Below, piece after piece: positions 18,138 through 25,247 of a stretch of 37,692 nt of DNA (positions are counted from its first letter, which is position 1; every line of letters begins with the position of its first letter). Position numbers and translations under genes: made by a program. The notes below the pieces were generated by a model. That model was given only the letters and a program-made list of their open reading frames with translations. It was not told the DNA's origin and did no database searches. Source of the stretch: Clostridiales bacterium (GTDB lineage Bacteria > Bacillota > Clostridia > Clostridiales > Clostridiaceae); contig JAAYQS010000185.1 of assembly GCA_012519155.1 (NCBI GenBank), forward strand, positions 1-37,692. Reading direction: 5' to 3'.

Positions 18138-18701
18138 TTAATATTCAAATGGAATATCTAAATCTTTTAAATTTTTATGCTTTTTATCCTTTTCTGATAG
18201 GATTATATTATCTATTCCTTCAAGTGGCCATTCTATTCCTATATCAGGATCATTCCACATTACACCACAGTCATATTCTGGGGCATAAAAATCAGTACAT
18301 TTATATGTAAATACAGCTTCATCAGATAAAACTAAAAATCCATGAGCAAAGCCTTCTGGAATGTAAAATTGCTTTTTATTTTCAGCAGAAAGTCTAACAC
18401 CTTCCCATTGTCCAAATGTTTTTGATCCTTTTCTTAAATCAACGGCTACATCAAAAACTTCTCCTTCTGTAACTCTAACAAGTTTTCCTTGAGAATGCTT
18501 TCTTTGGAAATGTAATCCTCTTAGTACACCTTTAACTGACTTTGATTGATTGTCTTGAACAAATTCCATATTAAGTCCAGCTTCTTCAAATTGCTTTTTA
18601 TTATAAGTTTCCATAAAATATCCTCTATTATCTCCGAATACTTTATTTTCTATAATATATACTCCTTCAATTTTAGTTTTTGTAAATACAAAATTATCCA
18701 T
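18138..18701 (-). CDS. rfbC: dTDP-4-dehydrorhamnose 3,5-epimerase
   Basis: Third step of dTDP-L-rhamnose synthesis: double epimerisation of dTDP-4-keto-6-deoxyglucose at C3 and C5. The 187-residue cupin protein has FGDNRGYFMETYN, the catalytic His in GVLRGLHFQ, RVTEGEVFDVAVDLRKGSKT, IPEGFAHGFLVLSD and the Tyr-bearing YKCTDFYAPEYDCGVMWNDP region. Length and motifs are complete. RBS AAGGAG precedes the ATG. It lies apart from rfbA-rfbD-rfbB, next to the regulatory genes, and is followed by a hairpin. Confidence 0.96.
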   Translation of the reverse strand: MDNFVFTKTKIEGVYIIENKVFGDNRGYFMETYNKKQFEEAGLNMEFVQDNQSKSVKGVLRGLHFQRKHSQGKLVRVTEGEVFDVAVDLRKGSKTFGQWEGVRLSAENKKQFYIPEGFAHGFLVLSDEAVFTYKCTDFYAPEYDCGVMWNDPDIGIEWPLEGIDNIILSEKDKKHKNLKDLDIPFEY

Positions 18702-18724
18702 TAAAATTATCTCCTTGTTTTATA

Positions 18725-19492
18725 TTATTTTCTAAAAAATGAAAAAATCGATTTTTTAGGTTTTATTTTTTGTCCTTCAAAAGAAACATTTTTATTATTA
18801 AGCATATTATTTGAAGATTCATAAAAATGATCCTTAATATTTATATCTATTTTAGAGCACTCATCAAGTGCATAATTAATACCTGTACATCTACTTCCAA
18901 CACCATGTGCATCTGAACCAATAAAATTATATACATTATTTTTCAGAAGTATTTCAGCTGTTTTTTTTACTTCTTTTCCAAACTTACCTTCTATACTTCC
19001 AGCATTCATTTGAAGTAATATACCTTCTTCTATAAAATCATTTATTCTTTCTGGTTTTTCTATAATAATCTTATATCTTTCTGGATGAGCCATTATTAAA
19101 GTCAATCCCTTTAATTGCATTTCATACAATGTATCTAATGCATCTTCTGGAAATTCCCTCATTGGAAGTTCATAAAGCATATATTTAGAATCATTTATAG
19201 TTCCTATAATACATTCTTCATAATCTTTTATCATATTGTTTGAATAATAAACTTCTTGACCATGAAAGATGTCTATATCAATTCCAGCAGTTTTTACTTT
19301 AACATTTAATTCTTGAACCATTTCTTTAACTTTATTATAAGGAGTTTCCCCATAACCTATACAATAATGAGGAGTAGCAACTATTTCCTTAGTGCCACAT
19401 TTTACTGCATTTTTAAGCATTTCTATGGTAGTATGAAAATCTTTTGAACCATCATCAATCCCTGGTAAAATGTGTGAATGAATATCTATCAT
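18725..19492 (-). CDS. cpsB: CpsB/CapC-type protein-tyrosine phosphatase (PHP family)
   Basis: A 255-residue metal-dependent phosphatase of the PHP fold, which removes phosphate from the tyrosine tail of the BY-kinase and so tunes polymer length or output. It has DIHSHILPGIDDGSKDF (first metal-binding motif), VATPHY, MAHPERY and FIGSDAHGVGSR, the four PHP metal motifs. The C-terminus is basic (KPKKSIFSFFRK). The gene starts seven bases after cpsD. Function follows from family and context. Confidence 0.92.
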   Translation of the reverse strand: MIDIHSHILPGIDDGSKDFHTTIEMLKNAVKCGTKEIVATPHYCIGYGETPYNKVKEMVQELNVKVKTAGIDIDIFHGQEVYYSNNMIKDYEECIIGTINDSKYMLYELPMREFPEDALDTLYEMQLKGLTLIMAHPERYKIIIEKPERINDFIEEGILLQMNAGSIEGKFGKEVKKTAEILLKNNVYNFIGSDAHGVGSRCTGINYALDECSKIDINIKDHFYESSNNMLNNKNVSFEGQKIKPKKSIFSFFRK

Positions 19493-19498
19493 ATGATT

Positions 19499-20200
19499 TT
19501 ACCTTGTTCTTCTGTGAGATGACTTTCTTTTTTCACGAGTACCATCTTCTCCAGTTCCGTAATAATAATAGTATTTGCCTCTTGTATTTTCAACTCCATT
19601 TAAAACAGTTCCTAGAATTTTCCCTCCAACTTTTTCAATAAGTCCCTTAGCTTGAATAACAGATTCTCTTTTTATAGCATGTGCTCTAACTACTAGAATT
19701 ATTCCATCAGACTTAGCTGAAAGGATTTGTGCATCAGTTACAGCTTGCAGTGGTGCTGTATCTAAAATTATTATGTCATATCTTTCCTTTAATGCAATTA
19801 ATAATCTTTCCATAGTTCTAGATCCTAACATTTCTGCTGGATTAGGTGGAAGTTTTCCTGATGTTATTATATCTAGTTCATCATTAAAATGATGAACTAC
19901 ATCGTCTATTTTTTCTTTTCCTATTAATATATCAGAAAGTCCACCGATATTTGATATTTTAAATTTTTTATGTAATGATGGTTTTCTCAAATCACAATCA
20001 ATAATAACTGTTTTTTTAGAAGCTTGAGCAAAAGATATTGCTATATTCCCAGCTGTAGTTGATTTACCTTCACCTGGTTCTGAACTTGTTATTACAATAG
20101 TTCTAATTTCTTCATCAAAAGAAGAGTATTGAATGTTAGTTCTAAGCGTTCTGTAAGCTTCAGCCGCTATTGACTTTGGTTTTTCATCTACTATAAACAT
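19499..20200 (-). CDS. cpsD: CpsD/CapB-type tyrosine kinase
   Basis: A 233-residue bacterial tyrosine kinase that works with the membrane activator CapA to control polysaccharide export or length. It has Walker A SSEPGEGKSTT (39-49), Walker A' VIIDCDLRKP, Walker B IIILDTAP and, near the C-terminus, five tyrosines in a row (KYYYYYG), the autophosphorylation cluster. As in Gram-positive systems, kinase and transmembrane activator are separate proteins. The last residues are very basic. It lies between capA and cpsB with gaps of 12 and six bases. Confidence 0.94.
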   Translation of the reverse strand: MFIVDEKPKSIAAEAYRTLRTNIQYSSFDEEIRTIVITSSEPGEGKSTTAGNIAISFAQASKKTVIIDCDLRKPSLHKKFKISNIGGLSDILIGKEKIDDVVHHFNDELDIITSGKLPPNPAEMLGSRTMERLLIALKERYDIIILDTAPLQAVTDAQILSAKSDGIILVVRAHAIKRESVIQAKGLIEKVGGKILGTVLNGVENTRGKYYYYYGTGEDGTREKRKSSHRRTR

Positions 20201-20212
20201 ATTTTTTCCCCT

Positions 20213-20899
20213 TTACTTTACTTTTTCTGTATCCGGAATAACTCCAAGAACTGGTAATCCCATTACTTGTTCTAATTGTTCCTTATCCTTAAATGTACTA
20301 TCCATTATTGCAAGTAGCAATGCTATACCTACACCTACAGCAAGACCTAAAAGGAAGCCCACAGCAATATTAAGTTTTTTATTAGGGCTTACTGGTGCTG
20401 TTGGAAGTTTAACTTCTTCAATAACTTTTACATTTGCATTTGTAATAAGTTCTGGTGATGTTTTTATAAATTCATCAGTTATTGCTTGAACAACATCTTT
20501 ACATTCTTCTTTATTTTCACTTGTATAACTAATTTCAAGTATTTGTGTATCTGTTTGTGGTGTAACAGTAAGACCAGCTAAAGCTTTATTTGCATCAACA
20601 TCAATCCCTGCATCTTCAAAAGCTCTTTCAACTAAATCAGAAGTTGCAATTGTTACAGAATATGTTTTTAAAAGTTTTTGATACATTTGTACATCGTTAC
20701 TATTATAATTTTGATCTGTAGAGGCACTACTTTCTTTACCTATAAATAGCTTTGTATTTGCCTCATATTTAGGTTTTATTAAAAAGAAACTAACAATAGT
20801 TACTAATATTGTAGATGCTAATGTTATTGATACTATAAGTTGCCATTTTTTCTTTAAAGCGTCTACAATATCTTGTATTTTTATACTTTCCTCGTTCAT
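20213..20899 (-). CDS. capA: CapA/CpsC-type Wzz-family membrane activator
   Basis: A 228-residue chain-length regulator. A short cytoplasmic N-terminus (IKIQDIVDALKKKW) leads to a membrane helix at about 19-40. An extracytoplasmic domain (about 41-175) follows, then a proline-rich PTAPVSPNKKLNIAVGFLL and a second helix at about 176-197, ending in a cytoplasmic tail that activates the kinase. This is the Wzz/CapA layout. ATG with GGGAGG. It is the first gene of the locus, with a good promoter about 50 bases upstream of the start codon. Confidence 0.93.
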   Translation of the reverse strand: MNEESIKIQDIVDALKKKWQLIVSITLASTILVTIVSFFLIKPKYEANTKLFIGKESSASTDQNYNSNDVQMYQKLLKTYSVTIATSDLVERAFEDAGIDVDANKALAGLTVTPQTDTQILEISYTSENKEECKDVVQAITDEFIKTSPELITNANVKVIEEVKLPTAPVSPNKKLNIAVGFLLGLAVGVGIALLLAIMDSTFKDKEQLEQVMGLPVLGVIPDTEKVK

Positions 20900-20944
20900 T
20901 ATTTATCCTCCCACTAATAATATATCTTTCTATAATCTTTTCTA

Positions 20945-20973
20945 ATTGTAACATTATGTTCAATTCTTGTTAA
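20945..20973 (-). promoter_or_regulatory. Promoter of the polysaccharide locus
   Basis: On the minus strand TTAACA (20968-20973) and TACAAT (20945-20950) are separated by 17 bases. This is a good sigma-A match, about 45 bases ahead of the capA start codon. A 16-base palindrome lies directly upstream of the -35 box. Confidence 0.65.
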
Positions 20974-20976
20974 GAG

Positions 20977-20992
20977 AAATTTGTTCAAATTT
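20977..20992. promoter_or_regulatory. Palindrome next to the capA -35 box, possible operator
   Basis: The sequence aaatttgttcaaattt is a perfect inverted repeat (seven-base arms, two-base centre). It ends four bases upstream of the -35 hexamer of the locus promoter, a suitable place for a dimeric regulator. The DNA is AT-rich, so chance cannot be excluded. Confidence 0.3.
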
Positions 20993-21005
20993 GCATTTAT
21001 TAACT

Positions 21006-22598
21006 TTACTCACTTTTTCCAACACCAGACAAAATAATTCCCTCATTGTGTTCAAGTGCCCAATTTATTCCCCAATCATTTTGGAATATAAGTAAATTTC
21101 TATCCTTTAAATCTTTTACTTTCTTAGTGTCAGAAGTTAAATTTAAATTGTCAACATTTATATCTTCATTTTCAATCCATCGTACAAACCTATAGGACAA
21201 TCTTTCCATTTTTATATCTACACCATATTCATTTTTAAGCCTATATTCTAACACTTCAAATTGAAGAACACCCACAACTCCTACAATTATTTCTTCCATT
21301 CCAATATGTAATTCCTTAAAGACTTGAATTGCTCCTTCTTGGGCTATTTGAGTAATACCCTTAATAAATTGTTTTCTCTTCATAGTATCAGATGGTCTTA
21401 CTCTTGCAAAATGCTCTGGTGCAAAGGCTGGTATACCTTCAAATTTAAATTTTGTAGAAGGACTACATAAAGTATCTCCTATTGAAAAAATTCCAGGGTC
21501 AAATACACCTATTATATCTCCAGCATAAGCTTCATCAATTATTTCTCTATCTTGAGCCATAAATTGTTGAGGTTGTGAAAGCTTAACTTTTTTATTTCCT
21601 TGCATATGAAAAACTTCCATGCCTTTTTCAAATTTTCCTGAACATATTCTCATAAAAGCAATTCTATCTCTATGTGCCTTATTCATATTAGCTTGTATCT
21701 TAAATACAAATGCTGAGAAATTTTTATCAAATGGATCAATACTTCCTATACTTGAATTTCTAGCAAGAGGTGCTGTAGTCATTTCTAAGAAATGATCTAA
21801 AAATGGCTTAACTCCGAAATTTGTCAAAGCAGATCCAAAGAATACTGGTGTTAATTCACCTTTTCTAACCTTTTCTAATGAGAATTCATCTCCAGCTATA
21901 TCTAAAAGTTCTATATCCTCTAATAATTTATCATGAAGAGCATCACCTAATATTTCACGTACATTCTGATCTTCAATGTTACCTTCTATTGCTTCTACTT
22001 CTTTTTGTCCATGGTCACCACCATTAAAAGCAATTATTCTTTTGTTATCTCTTTCATAAACTCCTTTAAATTCTTTTCCAGAACCTATTGGTCAATTCAT
22101 AGGATATGTCTTTATGCCAAGTTCATTTTCTATATCATCTAATAATTTAAACGGATCTTGTGCTTCTCTTTCCATTTTATTTATTAATGTAAAAATAGGT
22201 ATTTCCCTAAGTGAACAAACTTGAAACAATTTTCTTGTTTGATCTTCTACACCCTTTGCAGCATCAACTACCATAACTGCTGAATCAGCTGCCATAAGTG
22301 TTCTGTATGTATCTTCTGAGAAATCCTGATGTCCTGGAGTATCAAGTATATTTATACAGTGGTCATTATAATTAAATTGCATTACAGATGATGTAACGGA
22401 AATTCCTCTTTGCTTTTCTATCTCCATCCAGTCAGAAACAGCATGTTTTGATGCCTTTCTAGCTTTTACTGAACCTGCAAGCCTTATAGCACCTCCATAT
22501 AACAAGAATTTTTCTGTTAATGTAGTTTTACCTGCATCTGGGTGAGAAATTATTGCAAATGTTCTTCTTTTCTTTATTTCATTTATATAATCAGCCAA
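21006..22598 (-). pseudogene. prfC: Peptide chain release factor 3, interrupted by one in-frame TGA
   Basis: RF3 is the GTPase that removes RF1 and RF2 from the ribosome after termination. From the TTG start at 22598 (AGAGGAGG seven bases upstream) the frame gives 530 codons, normal RF3 length. G motifs are intact: SHPDAGKTT (18-26), DTPGH (86-90) and NKME (140-143). Codon 169, at 22092-22094, is TGA within YPMN-stop-PIGSG, where RF3 proteins have Trp (N-W-P-I-G). The frame then continues without another stop to the end, through GVVGVLQFEVLEYRLKNEYG and domain III. A single G-to-A change explains the lesion. It may be an inactivating mutation, a sequence error or a site of UGA readthrough. 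Classed as pseudogene for caution; the rest of the gene shows no decay. Confidence 0.85.
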
Positions 22599-22637
22599 AG
22601 TATTTCCTCCTCTATTTTCGTGCTCATACAACATATG

Positions 22638-22646
22638 ATTATACCA
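22638..22646 (-). promoter_or_regulatory. Extended -10 promoter of prfC
   Basis: On the minus strand TGG directly precedes TATAAT (22638-22643), an extended -10 element, about 40 bases upstream of the TTG start codon of prfC. No good -35 hexamer is visible, as is common for extended -10 promoters. Confidence 0.5.
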
Positions 22647-22778
22647 CAAAGTATTATTAGTTGCACTTTAGTTTCCCTCAATTGCCTTATTTTAATCATA
22701 AAATTACATTTAATACACACTATCAAATGTAATAGTTATATTAAAGCGTATGTTTTTTTACTTTTTGTAAAAACTAAT

Positions 22779-22784
22779 TATAAT
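22779..22784 (+). promoter_or_regulatory. -10 box of the small plus-strand gene
   Basis: TATAAT lies 26 bases upstream of the TTG start of the 61-residue gene. T-rich DNA with only a weak -35 match lies at the proper distance. The prfC promoter is divergent. Confidence 0.35.
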
Positions 22785-22810
22785 ATAAATATTTTATAGG
22801 AGATGATATT

Positions 22811-22996
22811 TTGGAAAGTTCAAATAACAAAAATAAAAAGGTATATCTTCCAAAAGAAAGAACATGTTACACTCCAGATAACAACATAAAAAATAGTGGT
22901 GCACCGAATCCAGCACAAGATCCAATTGTCTGCAATAATATTGCATGGCAGGAAGGTAATTATATAGAAAATGACTATACTGATAAAGACTTGTAA
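22811..22996 (+). CDS. Small hydrophilic protein of unknown function
   Basis: A 61-residue protein starting with TTG, with AGGAGAT eight bases upstream, a TATAAT box ahead and a strong terminator just after the stop. These surroundings make it a likely real gene despite its size. The protein is polar, with an N-terminal Asn/Lys-rich part (ESSNNKNKKVYLPKERTCY) and two cysteines (19 and 41). There is a central AQDPIVCNNIAW and an acidic C-terminus. There is no signal peptide or membrane helix. I do not recognise a family. It is one of only two plus-strand genes in the window and is divergent from prfC. Confidence 0.6.
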   Translation: MESSNNKNKKVYLPKERTCYTPDNNIKNSGAPNPAQDPIVCNNIAWQEGNYIENDYTDKDL

Positions 22997-23013
22997 AATT
23001 TTTCATATGTAAT

Positions 23014-23066
23014 AAAAATGCCTTAGAGTCTTATATACTTTTTGTATATTACCCTAAGGCATTTAT
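23014..23066. terminator. Bidirectional terminator between the small gene and the SGNH gene
   Basis: Perfect 11-bp stem: 23016-23026 (aaatgccttag) with 23054-23064 (ctaaggcattt), A-run before and T-rich DNA after. An inner short stem (tatata/tgtata) can stack in the loop. It separates two convergent genes. Confidence 0.85.
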
Positions 23067-23860
23067 TATTTTTCTATAGATTTTAATGTATCAAATAAAG
23101 TTTTAGTATAAAGTTGATATCCTGTATCATTAGGAACATTTTCATTAAGTAGAGAACTCTCTGAACCCCCATAATCTAAAAATGCCTGTTTCATATCAGC
23201 TATAAGTATTCCATTATTTGATGACAATTCTAATATTTTATCTCTGTAAGCATTATTCTTATCTAAAGTGTTAGGAACTATTGCTATTATTTGCACTGGA
23301 TTATTTACTTCTTTTATTTTTGCAATCATTGTATTATAGCTAGTTTCAAATTCATCTATTGAAGATTTATTCATATTATCATTATGTCCAAAACATGTAA
23401 TAACAAGATCATATCCTTTAATATTGTTTTTCACAACTGTATCTAAGCCATCTTTAGCTGATGACCTATTTTTTGCAAGAGATACCATTTCCACATCTGA
23501 GCCATAATAACTTTTAATTGAACTTTTAAATCCTTCTTGCCATATGCCACTAGAACTAGTTCTTCCTGCACTAAGTGCAAGTCCATCACCTAACACTAGT
23601 ACTCTTATTTTTTGTTTACTATGTAATTTTTCAACCAGGTCTTGAGTTACTGTTTCTGTAGCTTTTTTATCATCTTTGTTTGAATTTTGTGAAGTCTCAT
23701 TACTATTTTCTTTTTTAGCTTGATACCATTTATTATAATCAGCAGCATTTTCCTTTGCCATCATATTATCTTTAAAGATACCTACTGCAAGTAACACACA
23801 AAGCACAACTGCCAATATTAAAATAAAAAATATACTTTTTTTATTTTCGATATTCCTCAT
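23066..23860 (-). CDS. Membrane-anchored SGNH-hydrolase-like protein lacking the usual catalytic residues
   Basis: A 264-residue protein with an N-terminal signal anchor (about 9-28, FFILILAVVLCVLLAVGIF) and an Asn/Lys-rich linker. An SGNH-type domain starts near 86 (RVLVLGDGLALSAG). Block I normally reads G-D-S with Ser as nucleophile; here residues 91-93 are GDG. Block III is kept as FGHNDN (157-162). The last block, normally D-x-x-H followed by P-N-x-x-G-Y, reads NENVPNDTGY, so both Asp and His are missing. It looks like a catalytically dead or altered relative, exposed outside the membrane. Start chosen at the ATG after GGGGGG. A TGATATAAT promoter element lies upstream. Confidence 0.75.
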   Translation of the reverse strand: MRNIENKKSIFFILILAVVLCVLLAVGIFKDNMMAKENAADYNKWYQAKKENSNETSQNSNKDDKKATETVTQDLVEKLHSKQKIRVLVLGDGLALSAGRTSSSGIWQEGFKSSIKSYYGSDVEMVSLAKNRSSAKDGLDTVVKNNIKGYDLVITCFGHNDNMNKSSIDEFETSYNTMIAKIKEVNNPVQIIAIVPNTLDKNNAYRDKILELSSNNGILIADMKQAFLDYGGSESSLLNENVPNDTGYQLYTKTLFDTLKSIEK

Positions 23861-23904
23861 TTTTCCCCCCATAATTAACTTATTAATATTACATATATAA
23901 CCAT

Positions 23905-23913
23905 ATTATATCA
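23905..23913 (-). promoter_or_regulatory. Extended -10 promoter of the SGNH gene
   Basis: Minus-strand TGATATAAT (TGn plus TATAAT) lies about 45 bases upstream of the ATG at 23860, in the gap after the M18 peptidase gene. Confidence 0.45.
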
Positions 23914-23933
23914 ATATTTTTAAGTTTTTCATA

Positions 23934-25229
23934 CTACATATTGTAAAATCTACTAAATAATTTATTAACATACTCATTATCCTTTACTGAAGCCAACTCT
24001 CTAATAGAATGCATTGCAAGAATTGGTGTTCCCATATCAATAACTGGTACTGAAAAATGAGATGATATCATAGGTCCAATAGTAGTGCCACCTCTCATAT
24101 CAGACCTATTTACAAATGTTTGATATGGGATCTTGGCATCATTACAGATTTCTTTAAAAATTGCACCAGATACAGAATTTGTAGAATAACTTCCAGAAGC
24201 TGCAATCTTTAAAACTGGCCCTCTTCCAAGAACAGGCCTGTTAGTTAAATCATGTTTTTCTGCATTATTAGGATGAAGTGCGTGAGCTAAATCTGCAGAC
24301 ATTACAATGCTATTTGACAATGCCATATAATATTCTTCCTTTGAACATCCAAGACTTAAACATATTCTTTCAAACACACTACTTACAAATGAAGAATCTG
24401 CTCCACTTTCAGTAAAACTTCCTATTTCTTCATTATCTGTACATATTAATACATTTGTATAATCACTTGAGTTACTAGCACTTAAAGCTTTTACCCCAGC
24501 AAATACCATCCATAAGTCATCAAGTCTAGATGATGATATAAATTCTTCATAAGCTCCTAACAAACAACCATTTTCATATTCATATAAAAATAAATCAAAA
24601 TCCAGTATATCTTTCTTATCTACTTCAAGTTCTGTACAAATTAAATTAACTAAATAATCTTTATATTCAAGTTTTTCATTTATTAATCCTGCAAGAGGAA
24701 GTGTATCTTTTTGCTTATTAATTGCATAACCATCATTTACATTTCTATTCATGTGTATTGCCATATTAGGTATTATTAATATAGGTTTATTTATATTTAC
24801 TAATTTTTCTTTTGGTTTAAGAGAAGATTTACCTTTTAACACTACTCTTCCTGCAATAGATAATGGTCTATCAAACCAAGTGCTTAAGATAGCTCCACCA
24901 TACCCTTCTGTATTTAATTTAACATATGAATTTTCAACGTTAATTTCACATTTAGGTTTAATTTTAAAACAAGGTGAATCTGTATGTGCTCCAATAACTT
25001 TAAATCCATTATTATATATTTTTTTATTTCCAACTATGAATGCAATAAATGCAGATTTATTTTTTTCTATATAATATTTGTCACCAGCTTTTAAATTCCA
25101 CTTTTCACTATTTTCTAATTTTTTAAAACCTGCACTTTTTAAAATATCTACAGCAGTTTTAGTTGCATGAAAAGCTGTAGGACTTTTATCTATAAAACTA
25201 ATTAACTCTTTAGCTAATTCTTTTTGCAT
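23934..25229 (-). CDS. M18 family aminopeptidase
   Basis: A two-zinc cytoplasmic aminopeptidase of the aspartyl-aminopeptidase family (about 431 residues), which removes N-terminal residues, often acidic, from peptides. Metal and catalytic motifs are present: VIGAHTDSPCFKIKP, SSRLDDLWM, CTDNEEIGS, SADLAHALHPN and the final MSSHFSVPVIDMGTPILAMH with the metal-binding His. The GTG three codons upstream touches the AGGAGAG site, so the ATG at 25229 is preferred. The gene begins 19 bases after helD and is probably co-transcribed with it. Confidence 0.92.
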   Translation of the reverse strand: MQKELAKELISFIDKSPTAFHATKTAVDILKSAGFKKLENSEKWNLKAGDKYYIEKNKSAFIAFIVGNKKIYNNGFKVIGAHTDSPCFKIKPKCEINVENSYVKLNTEGYGGAILSTWFDRPLSIAGRVVLKGKSSLKPKEKLVNINKPILIIPNMAIHMNRNVNDGYAINKQKDTLPLAGLINEKLEYKDYLVNLICTELEVDKKDILDFDLFLYEYENGCLLGAYEEFISSSRLDDLWMVFAGVKALSASNSSDYTNVLICTDNEEIGSFTESGADSSFVSSVFERICLSLGCSKEEYYMALSNSIVMSADLAHALHPNNAEKHDLTNRPVLGRGPVLKIAASGSYSTNSVSGAIFKEICNDAKIPYQTFVNRSDMRGGTTIGPMISSHFSVPVIDMGTPILAMHSIRELASVKDNEYVNKLFSRFYNM

Positions 25230-25247
25230 AAAAAACACTCTCCTATA

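Noticed and set aside
17999..18310. Plus-strand frame over the rfbC end and the following hairpin
   Set aside because: It is antisense to rfbC and crosses a terminator-like hairpin; no independent support.
22092..22094. UGA in prfC as a selenocysteine codon
   Set aside because: Family position is Trp, not Cys, and no convincing SECIS-like hairpin follows directly. Readthrough, mutation or error fit better.
21006..22598. prfC as two separate genes split at 21828-22091
   Set aside because: The 264 bases between are open in the same frame and encode RF3 sequence; the apparent second start is only an internal TTG.
22794..23006. Minus-strand frame opposite the 61-residue gene
   Set aside because: It ends at the promoter side of the small gene and has no good start signal; the plus-strand gene has promoter, ribosome binding site and terminator.
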